Shown: piece after piece, positions 18,573 through 25,369 of the stretch
How positions within the stretch are numbered: position 1 is the stretch's first letter
How the letters are laid out: every line of letters begins with the position of its first letter
Source of the DNA: Rohdeia mirabilis
GTDB lineage: Bacteria > Planctomycetota > UBA1135 > GCA-002686595
Assembly: GCA_007750655.1 (NCBI GenBank)
Contig: CP036290.1
Span: forward strand, 1,860,001-1,924,000
Reading direction: 5' to 3'
DNA length: 64,000 nucleotides
The notes under the pieces: generated by a model
What the model was told of the DNA's origin: nothing
Database searches by the model: none
The model's input: only the letters and a program-made list of their open reading frames with translations
Position numbers and translations under genes: made by a program

Positions 18573-20021
18573 TCAGTTCGACGCGGCCAGCACGTGCAGG
18601 TTGGCCATCGAGATGCCGCTCATCGCCGCACCGACGATGCCGAGGTAGCCCTGGTCCGTGCCGATCAGGAACAGTCCGTCCAGCTCCGTGCGTCCGTCGC
18701 GGACCTTCCTCGGACTGCCGTACACCGTGCCTTCGTGGTGCCCGGTGTAGCGCGTGATCGTGGTGGGGGTGAAGACGTCGCGGAAGACCTCGTGCGGGCG
18801 CACGTCGGGGCAGAACGCGGTGGCGGCCGCGAGCGCGCCGTCGCTCCACTCGCGCTTCATCGCGTCGTAGGTCTCGCCGTCGATCCCGGTCCAGCGCCCG
18901 TGGTTCGCGAGGCAGGTGACGCGGAAGACCGGTTCCTTGTCCGCGTGGGCGCCGGGGAAGTTCTGGGTCATCGAGATGACGCCCGACGACAGGTCCACGG
19001 CCGCGTCCGGTCGCTCGTAGCGGAACGGCCGGCTGTTCGAGAAGAAGACGACGCCGGACGACGTGCAGTCCGGGTGTCCGCCGGTCATCGCGCGCGGGTC
19101 CGTGTCGAGCACGCTGATCGTCTCCACGAAGGACAAGCGGCCGCGCGGCGAGCGCACCGGGTCCTCGGGGCGCTCGGGGTCGATCAGGCGGTTCGTCTCG
19201 ACGCGCCCGGCCGACGAGAGGATCGTGTCGGCCAACAGTTGCGTGCCGTCCGCCAGTTCGACACCCGTGGCCCGGCCGTCCTGGGCGAGCACGCGCACGA
19301 CCTCGCTGTGGCGTCGCAACTCGCCGCCGGTCTCCTCGAGGCGGCTCTTGAACAGGTCGAGCAGCGGGCGGATCCCCTGGCGCGGCATCGCCAGACCCTC
19401 GAGGAAGATCGAGTGGAACAGGATCACGAACTGGTCCCAGTCCACGTCGTTCTCCCGCGCGCTGCCGTAGTAGCAGCAGGGGATCAGGAGCAGGTCGACC
19501 AACAGTTCGTCGCCGAGCCGGTCCATGAGTTCCGCACGGGCAGAGCGCTCGGGCTCCTCCTCCTCGCCGAGGCGTCGCGCGGAAAGGTCCTCCACCAGCG
19601 CGACGAAGCGGTCCTTCTTGCTCGGCGCCAACGCACCCGCGTTCTCGATCATTTCGTCGACCTGGTTCGAGAAGCGCAGCACGGCGCCGTCCGAGACCAC
19701 GGTCGAGTGGGATTGCGGCGCGAGATCGAGGTCGTCGTAGCCGATGCGCAGCTGCCGCACCACGCGCGTGAGCGGCTTGCCCGAGACGCGCCGGTCCACG
19801 TAGTTCGTGAGAGCGTGCAGCCCCGTGTCGAACAGCCGTCCGCCGCGCTTGTAGAACGAGTTGAGGCCGCCCCAGAGATAGTGCTTCTCCAGGACGGCCA
19901 CGCGCTTGCCGTACATCGCGATCCGGATGCCGGCGGCGAGTCCGCTCAGTCCGGCTCCGATCACCAGGGCGTCGTAGCGCTCGGCCGGAGCCGTGCGAGG
20001 GGCGTCTTGGTTGGCGCTCAC
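18573..20021 (-). CDS. CrtI-like FAD-dependent oxidoreductase B
   Basis: Second phytoene-desaturase-like flavoprotein, 482 residues. It has [19 protein letters not shown] near residue 17, [23 protein letters not shown] after it, and a C-terminal [22 protein letters not shown]-closing motif. It is clearly diverged from oxidoreductase A (44 bp downstream), so the two are unlikely to be simple duplicates doing one job; sequential or paired desaturation/isomerisation is a reasonable guess. The start at 20021 is a GTG 55 nt after the ACP stop. Carotenoid substrate is possible but unsupported by neighbours. Confidence 0.82.
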   Translation of the reverse strand: MSANQDAPRTAPAERYDALVIGAGLSGLAAGIRIAMYGKRVAVLEKHYLWGGLNSFYKRGGRLFDTGLHALTNYVDRRVSGKPLTRVVRQLRIGYDDLDLAPQSHSTVVSDGAVLRFSNQVDEMIENAGALAPSKKDRFVALVEDLSARRLGEEEEPERSARAELMDRLGDELLVDLLLIPCCYYGSARENDVDWDQFVILFHSIFLEGLAMPRQGIRPLLDLFKSRLEETGGELRRHSEVVRVLAQDGRATGVELADGTQLLADTILSSAGRVETNRLIDPERPEDPVRSPRGRLSFVETISVLDTDPRAMTGGHPDCTSSGVVFFSNSRPFRYERPDAAVDLSSGVISMTQNFPGAHADKEPVFRVTCLANHGRWTGIDGETYDAMKREWSDGALAAATAFCPDVRPHEVFRDVFTPTTITRYTGHHEGTVYGSPRKVRDGRTELDGLFLIGTDQGYLGIVGAAMSGISMANLHVLAASN

Positions 20022-20076
20022 GACGTCGGGTTCTCCGTTCGGCCGACCGCTTCGCGAGCGACCCGGAGCGATTCGA

Positions 20077-20352
20077 TCAGGCGTTGCTCGCGCAGTGCAG
20101 TTCCTTGTCCGCGAGGTGCGGCTCGAGGTAGTTCACGCAGCCGTCCATCGAGGCCAGTTCTTTGTAGTCCTCCTCGGGGATCTGCACGCCGTAGAGCTTG
20201 CGCAGCTCCATGACGATGTCGAGGAAGTCCATCGAGTCGAGCTCGATCTGGTCGCGCAGGCGCTCGGCGTGATCGAGGTTCGAAAGATCCTCGTCGGGAG
20301 CGATGGTCTGGATGATGTCCTGGATGGCCAGGACGATCTCGTCGCGGGTCAT
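20077..20352 (-). CDS. acyl carrier protein
   Basis: A 91-residue four-helix carrier. The phosphopantetheine Ser is in ELDSMDFLDIV near residue 40. The rest is acidic and helical as usual for ACP, with a C-terminal tail of about 15 residues past the normal end (LADKELHCASNA). The ATG at 20352 is 34 nt after the ketosynthase stop. It probably tethers the growing or desaturated chain for the enzymes around it, and is probably activated by the transferase at 15049-15666. Confidence 0.88.
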   Translation of the reverse strand: MTRDEIVLAIQDIIQTIAPDEDLSNLDHAERLRDQIELDSMDFLDIVMELRKLYGVQIPEEDYKELASMDGCVNYLEPHLADKELHCASNA

Positions 20353-20386
20353 GGCAGTGGTGCTTGGAGCGGTGAGTGGTGGCGAG

Positions 20387-21637
20387 TCAGTGAGCGAAGC
20401 GCTCGATGACCACACCCGAGTTGATGCCGAGCATCCCGAACGACATGTTCAGGATGCGATTCACGTTCCCACGGTCGAGCGGCTCGTTGACGACCAGACC
20501 GCGCACGTCGCAGGCCGGGTCGAGCGAGTCGACGTTGATCGTGGGGTGGACGACGCCGTCGTCGAACGACGGCAGGTTGCCGGCCAGTTCGAGGGCGCCC
20601 GCGGCGCCCATCGCGTGACCGATGAAGCTCTTCGTGTTGTTGACGCTGACACCCTGCGCGTCGCCGAACACCTCTTGGACGGCCTTCGCCTCGACCGCGT
20701 CGCCCTGAGGCGTCGAGGTGGCGTGGGTGTTCACGATGTCGATGCCGTCGGCGTCGAGGCAGGCGTCGGCCAGGGCGGCGCGCATGCACGCGTTCTGGCC
20801 CACGGACGACGGCAGCACGAAGTCGTCGGCGTCGGAGTTCACGGCGTAGCCGATGACCTCGCCGTAGATCTTCGCTCCGCGCGCGAGGGCGTCGTCGAGG
20901 CGTTCGAGCACGTACAGGCACCCGCCTTCGCTGACCACGATGCCGTTGCGATCCATGTCGAACGGCCGGCTGGCCTTCGTCGGGTCCGCGTGACGCGCGA
21001 GGGCGCCCTGGGCGTTGAACGACGCGAAGATGCCGAAGGTGTGGATCGACTCGGAGACGCCGCCGCCCAGCACGCGGTCGACGCGGCCGAGCTGCAGCAT
21101 CTGCACGCCGTGGATGATCCCGAGGTTGCCAGCCGCGCAGGCGCCGCCCAGGCAGTAGGCCGGGCCGGTGATGCCCATGTTGATCGTCACCTCTCCGGCC
21201 GGGTTGTTCGCCACGGTGCGCGGGTTGTGGTGGTGCGACCAGTAGCGCATGTCGTAGTCGAACTGGCTGACGTTGTGGACCTCGTTCTCGGTCTCGACGT
21301 TGCCGTGCTCGGTCGTGCCGATGAAGATGCCCGTGCGCGCGGGATCCAGGTCCTCGCGCGCGATGCCGGCGTCGCGCAGGGCTTCGTGCGCGCACCAGAC
21401 CGAGATCGAACCGGCGCGCGTGCCGCGGCGGATCTCCTTCTTCGACTGGTAGCGCGTGGCTTCGAAGTCGCACACGCCGGCGAGCGTGTCGCCGAAGTAG
21501 CGAATCGTGTACGGGCGCACGCCGCTCCTGCCCGTGAGCAAGCTCGTGCGGTACTCCGCGAGGTCGTTGCCGTTCGGGCTGGTGAGGCCGACGCCGGTGA
21601 TGACGACGCGGGGAAGCGTGGCGTTGGAGCGGGTCAT
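20387..21637 (-). CDS. FabF-like beta-ketoacyl-ACP synthase
   Basis: Condensing enzyme of 416 residues that elongates acyl-ACP by decarboxylative Claisen condensation. The catalytic Cys lies in GGACAAGNLG near residue 166, and the two His in NTHATSTPQGD near 307 and SFIGHAMGAAG near 340. FMSFGMLGIN-type FabF ending is present (NMSFGMLGINSGVV). It is full length for a FabF and has no chain-length-factor partner, so it resembles fatty-acid synthase enzymes more than type II polyketide synthases. It follows the regulator by 8 nt, placing regulator and pathway in one transcript. Confidence 0.88.
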   Translation of the reverse strand: MTRSNATLPRVVITGVGLTSPNGNDLAEYRTSLLTGRSGVRPYTIRYFGDTLAGVCDFEATRYQSKKEIRRGTRAGSISVWCAHEALRDAGIAREDLDPARTGIFIGTTEHGNVETENEVHNVSQFDYDMRYWSHHHNPRTVANNPAGEVTINMGITGPAYCLGGACAAGNLGIIHGVQMLQLGRVDRVLGGGVSESIHTFGIFASFNAQGALARHADPTKASRPFDMDRNGIVVSEGGCLYVLERLDDALARGAKIYGEVIGYAVNSDADDFVLPSSVGQNACMRAALADACLDADGIDIVNTHATSTPQGDAVEAKAVQEVFGDAQGVSVNNTKSFIGHAMGAAGALELAGNLPSFDDGVVHPTINVDSLDPACDVRGLVVNEPLDRGNVNRILNMSFGMLGINSGVVIERFAH

Positions 21638-21645
21638 GGCGGCGA

Positions 21646-22491
21646 TCAGGCGCGGGGCGCTCCGTCCTCGTTCGTCGTTCCGTCGCTGCCTTCGAGCTGG
21701 TCCTCGGCGAGCTGGTCAGCCGTGAGCTCTGCATCGACGCCGCTCGTCACCGCGCTCTCCGCCAGGGCCGAGCGCGAGTTGGGTCCGAGCTGGGTCAGCA
21801 GTTTCCCGGGCTCGCCGAGTCCGACCTTGAACGCGGCCGAGATGGCGCGGCTGAGGATGCTCTGCCCGTCGCCGAGGGCGTTCGCGACCGCACCCACCAG
21901 TAGCTTCATCATCGCGTCGGCGATGTCGCAGGCCGAGATGATCGAGCGCAGGGTCAGGACGCGCGGGTCGCGGTCGCCGTGCTTGCGCGTGATGATCTCG
22001 AGCGCGCGACCGATCGTCTGGCGGAAGCTCTGGAACGCGACCTGTTCGCGGCGGCGCAGGATCGTGGCGGCGATCTGCAGCGCGTTGCCGACGGGGGCGT
22101 GCAGGTGGCAGCGGCGCGCGCTGTCGAACGTGCTCTGGATCGCGCCCCACTCGGTCAGTTCCGACAGGGTCGTGGACGCCGCGCCCTGGCTGATCTCGAG
22201 CGTGTCGCAGATCTCGCGGCACGACAGCGGTCGCGACGAGAGCACGAGCAGTCCCCAGACGCGCCCCTGCATGCGCTTGAAACCGAACGTCTTGAAGAAC
22301 TGCTCGAAGGTGGGCAGCTCGGCCAGCAGTTCGGGGTCGGTGGGGGCCGGTAGGGCCGCTTCGTCACCGGCCGAATCCGCGGCGGTCGCGGCGGTCGCGG
22401 CGACGGCGCCGTCCTCGGACGGGTCGTGTCCGGGCGCCGCGGAGCGCTGGGAGGCCCGCGTGGAGCCGTTCTGGGAGCGTGTGGAGGCCAT
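21646..22491 (-). CDS. GbsR/MarR-type winged-helix transcriptional regulator
   Basis: A 281-residue regulator. The HTH core GRVWGLLVLSSRPLSCREIC followed by LEISQGAASTTLSELTEWG (about residues 75-115) is typical of GbsR-like MarR relatives. It is preceded by about 55 low-complexity residues and followed by a long helical C-terminal part that may bind a ligand. Two starts are possible: 22491 and 22512. The second lies inside the palindrome at 22501-22525, so 22491 is preferred. The palindrome directly upstream argues for autoregulation, and the gene is the first of the ketosynthase-to-oleD transcript. The inducer could be an acyl-CoA or a membrane signal, but nothing in the sequence shows which. 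Confidence 0.82.
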   Translation of the reverse strand: MASTRSQNGSTRASQRSAAPGHDPSEDGAVAATAATAADSAGDEAALPAPTDPELLAELPTFEQFFKTFGFKRMQGRVWGLLVLSSRPLSCREICDTLEISQGAASTTLSELTEWGAIQSTFDSARRCHLHAPVGNALQIAATILRRREQVAFQSFRQTIGRALEIITRKHGDRDPRVLTLRSIISACDIADAMMKLLVGAVANALGDGQSILSRAISAAFKVGLGEPGKLLTQLGPNSRSALAESAVTSGVDAELTADQLAEDQLEGSDGTTNEDGAPRA

Positions 22492-22500
22492 GGTGTGGCG

Positions 22501-22525
22501 GATATCTGACATCTCAGATATCTGA
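22501..22525. promoter_or_regulatory. palindromic operator upstream of the GbsR-type regulator
   Basis: Perfect inverted repeat: GATATCTGA (22501-22509), 4-nt centre, TCAGATATC (22514-22522). The right arm also forms a perfect 12-bp palindrome, TCAGATATCTGA (22514-22525). It is an A/T-rich island in a very GC-rich gap between oleA and the regulator, and size and symmetry fit a MarR-type dimer site. Binding is inference. Confidence 0.65.
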
Positions 22526-22622
22526 TGCGCCTGAATGCCACATCCAGAGGCCTGGATCAAGGGGGACCTGCGTCCGGGAGCCGGATTTCGAGCGGGTGCG
22601 CGGCGACGGCCCCCGGCCGGCC

Positions 22623-23660
22623 TCAGGTCTCGAGGCCCAGCATCGTGCACTGGAGCCCCGAGCCGATCCCGAGCAGCGCCACCCGCTGACCGGTCCCGAC
22701 GAAGCCCGCGCGCCGCGCCAGGTCCAGGGTCGCCGGCAGGGCCACCGAGCCCACGTTGCCCAGGAACTCGACGGTGGGGAAGTCGATGCCGCCATCGATC
22801 TCGAGCGCGGCCAGGAGCGCCCGGCGGTGCGCGACGCCGACCTGGTGGGTGATGACCCTGTCCACGTCGCTCGCGCTCCAGCCCAGCTCGTCGAGCAGCC
22901 GCGGCCAGGTGCGGGCGGCCAGCGCGCAACCCGCCACGAGCAGGGCTTCCGAGTCGGTCTCCATCAGAGGCGCGCCGCCGTCCACCTGGTCGCCCTGGCA
23001 GAGTTCGACCGCGCTCGAGTCCGCGCCGACCGCGCCGCCGAGCAGCCGTGGGGAGCCGGCTTGCGCGCGCTCCGAGCGGCACACCACCGCCGCGGCCGCG
23101 CCAGAGCCGATGGTCAACGAGGCGAAGGCGCGCTTGAGATCCGCCTTGGTCGCGCCCTCGGTCTCGAGCAGGTGCTGGATCGTCCGCCGCACCAGCGGGC
23201 CGCCGTCCTCGCCCGCCACGACCAGGCCGTACTCGATGTCGCCGCGGTCGACCATCGCGCCGACGACGGTCAGCGCGTCCACGAATCCGAGGCAGGCGTT
23301 CGACAGGTCGAAGGCGCGTGCGGTCGCGGGCAGGCCGAGGGCGCGGTGCACCACGGACGCGGTGGCCGGCTCGAGGAAGTCGCGGCAGACCGAGGCGTGC
23401 ACCAGGCAGCCGATCGCGTCCGGCTCGACGCCCGCATCGGCGAGCGCGAGGCGCCCGGCCGTCGCCGCCAGGTCCGACGGGCGCGTGCCGGGAGCCGCGT
23501 GGCGTCGCTCGCGCACGCCGCTCATCAGCTCGAGCCGACCGACGCGCAGGCGCAGGCGGTCGTAGAGGGGCGCGAGCTGCGTCTCGAGCTCCTCGGACCG
23601 CACGACCTGCTCGGGCAGGTGGTGGGCGAGGCCGGCGATGTGGACGTCGTGGAAGCGCAC
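22623..23660 (-). CDS. oleA: OleA-like head-to-head condensing thiolase
   Basis: Thiolase-superfamily enzyme of 345 residues that condenses two acyl chains head-to-head to a 2-alkyl-3-keto acid, the committed step of olefin synthesis. The nucleophilic Cys is in SNACLGFVDAL near residue 125, a Glu in CRDFLEPATAS near 97 fits the OleA-specific base, and THQVG (His) and LGNVGS (Asn) complete the site. FabH would be about 20 residues shorter and lack the FLEP Glu. The start is the GTG at 23660. The gene is separated from the regulator by 110 bp holding the operator, so it may be a separate unit or the first gene of the whole block. TATCCT on the minus strand at 23749-23754 is a possible -10. Confidence 0.85.
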   Translation of the reverse strand: MRFHDVHIAGLAHHLPEQVVRSEELETQLAPLYDRLRLRVGRLELMSGVRERRHAAPGTRPSDLAATAGRLALADAGVEPDAIGCLVHASVCRDFLEPATASVVHRALGLPATARAFDLSNACLGFVDALTVVGAMVDRGDIEYGLVVAGEDGGPLVRRTIQHLLETEGATKADLKRAFASLTIGSGAAAAVVCRSERAQAGSPRLLGGAVGADSSAVELCQGDQVDGGAPLMETDSEALLVAGCALAARTWPRLLDELGWSASDVDRVITHQVGVAHRRALLAALEIDGGIDFPTVEFLGNVGSVALPATLDLARRAGFVGTGQRVALLGIGSGLQCTMLGLET

Positions 23661-23828
23661 GGTGGACGGTGGGGAAGGGGCGCTGCGGCCGTTCGCGCGC
23701 GGTCCGACGAGGGACGCGGGCGCGAATCCGTCGGCGAGCGGGCCGCGCAGGATAGCGGCACACGGCCCGCGCTCCGCTCCTGCCCGGGCGAACTCGACGG
23801 ACGGGGGCGGTTCGGCGATGATCGCCCC

Positions 23829-25022
23829 ATGGCCGCCGGGATCCCCACCATCCTCCACGTGGACATGGACGCGTTCTACGCCTCCGTGGAACTGCGCGAC
23901 CGACCGCATCTGGCCGGCCGACCGGTCTGCGTGGGGGGCGAGGCGTCGCGCCGCGGCGTGATCTCGGCCGCCAGCTACGAGGCGCGACGCTTCGGCGTCC
24001 ATTCGGCGATGAGCACCGCGCGCGCCCAGAGTCTGTGTCCGGACCTCGTGCTGTTGCCCGCGGACTTCGAGAAGTACACGGCGGTCTCGCGGCAGATCAT
24101 GGGCATCTTCACGAGCTACACGCCGCTCGTCGAACCGCTGTCCCTCGACGAGGCGTTCCTCGACGTGGCCGGCTGCGAGCGGCTGCACGGTGACGCGGTG
24201 ACGATCGGCCGCGCGATCAAGGCCGACATCCTGTCCGAGACCGGAATGGTGGCGTCGATCGGCATCGCGCCGACCAAGTTCGTGGCCAAGCTCGCGTCCG
24301 ACCTCGAGAAGCCCGACGGCTTCGTCGTGATCACCGCCGACCGCGTGCGCGAGGTGCTCGACCCATTGCCCGTGTCGAAGATCTTCGGCGTGGGCGATCG
24401 CACGGCCAAGCGTCTGGCCGCGCTCGGTGTGGAACGTATCGAGCAGTTGGCGAGCCGCGGCCGCGACGAGGTGCTGCACGAGTTCGGTGCGACCGGCGCG
24501 TGGATCCACGACCTGGCGCACGGCATCGATCCCAGGCGCGTCACGCCCGGCCGCCAGGAGAAGAGCCACGGCATGGAGCGCACGTTCCCCGAGGACGTCT
24601 CCGATCGCGGCGAGCTGCGCAAGCTCCTCTACGAGTTCTGCGACTCGGTCGCGTTCACCCTGCGCGAGCGCGGTCTGCGCGGACGGACGGTGACGATCAA
24701 GGCGCGCTACTGGAACTTCCGCACCGTCACGCGCAGCCACACGCTGAGTCAGCCGACGAGCCTCGGTCCGCGTCTGTTCGCCACCGCGCGCGACCTGCTC
24801 GAGCGCGTGCCACAGGGTCCGCTGCGGCTGTTGGGCGTGCAGGTGGGCGCGCTCGAGGACGTGCGCGCGCCGCGCCAGGCGGAACTGTTCGGCGAGCCGC
24901 TGCTCGCGCCCGAGGACGAGCGTGCGACCAAGGCCCAGGCCGGGATGGACGCGTTGCGCAAGAAGTACGGCAAGGCGATGGTGAAGCCGGCGAGTGCGAT
25001 GCGCGACGACGGCGTGAGTTGA
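23829..25022 (+). CDS. dinB: DNA polymerase IV (Y family)
   Basis: Error-prone translesion polymerase, 397 residues. The palm carboxylates are in HVDMDAFYASVE near residue 12 and SLDEAFLD near 105, with the steric region SYEARRFGVHSAMS between them. The little-finger domain follows, and the C-terminal region contains QAELFGEPL, which resembles a beta-clamp-binding motif (QAELF). It is transcribed away from oleA. No LexA-like operator was recognised in the 168-bp divergent gap. The ATG at 23829 is chosen as the first start giving the full N-terminal strand. Confidence 0.93.
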   Translation: MAAGIPTILHVDMDAFYASVELRDRPHLAGRPVCVGGEASRRGVISAASYEARRFGVHSAMSTARAQSLCPDLVLLPADFEKYTAVSRQIMGIFTSYTPLVEPLSLDEAFLDVAGCERLHGDAVTIGRAIKADILSETGMVASIGIAPTKFVAKLASDLEKPDGFVVITADRVREVLDPLPVSKIFGVGDRTAKRLAALGVERIEQLASRGRDEVLHEFGATGAWIHDLAHGIDPRRVTPGRQEKSHGMERTFPEDVSDRGELRKLLYEFCDSVAFTLRERGLRGRTVTIKARYWNFRTVTRSHTLSQPTSLGPRLFATARDLLERVPQGPLRLLGVQVGALEDVRAPRQAELFGEPLLAPEDERATKAQAGMDALRKKYGKAMVKPASAMRDDGVS

Positions 25023-25369
25023 ACGTCGGCTGCGGTCGACGCTTCGGCCTCGGTCTGCCTCGAGCCAGTTCGCGCACCGGCTGCGATCGACGATTCGGCC
25101 GAGCGAACGACGGCGGACCAAGGCTTCGTCGAGGGCGTGACACCGAGGGAACGCGCTGTGACGGTCGGGGCCCTCGAAGAATCGCTCGGATTGGCTTCGA
25201 TCCCTCGCGTGGGTCCGGCACGTTCACTCGCGCCCCGAGGCCGTGGTCAACACGTTCCACGACCAGTTGCTATCGTCCGCGTCGTCGTCACGTCGGTGCC
25301 TCCTTCAACGCGCGCCCCGACGCGACTGGACCCTTGCGGCCCCCCTCCAGGTCTCGAGACCTGTTCCTC
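25023..25369. other. Intergenic region with a degenerate copy of the polA 3' end
   Basis: No gene is supported in these 347 bases. It contains a 20-nt near-repeat (25030-25049 and 25081-25100, 18 of 20 matching) and the polA-end remnant listed separately. TATCGT at 25271-25276 could be a -10 for the FG-GAP lipoprotein gene. Confidence 0.4.
25057..25093. repeat. direct repeat of the polA 3' terminus (partner at 27918-27954)
   Basis: 33 of 37 positions match 27918-27954, including an exact 17-nt block. On the minus strand this copy would read VDRSRCANWLEA against the real polA end VDRGWGANWLEA, so it is a remnant of the polA 3' end. The two copies flank the FG-GAP gene. Confidence 0.7.

Noticed and set aside
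16996..20021. Carotenoid biosynthesis operon
   Set aside because: Two CrtI-like genes alone would suggest this, but no phytoene, squalene or prenyl synthase is nearby and all partners are fatty-acid or Ole enzymes.
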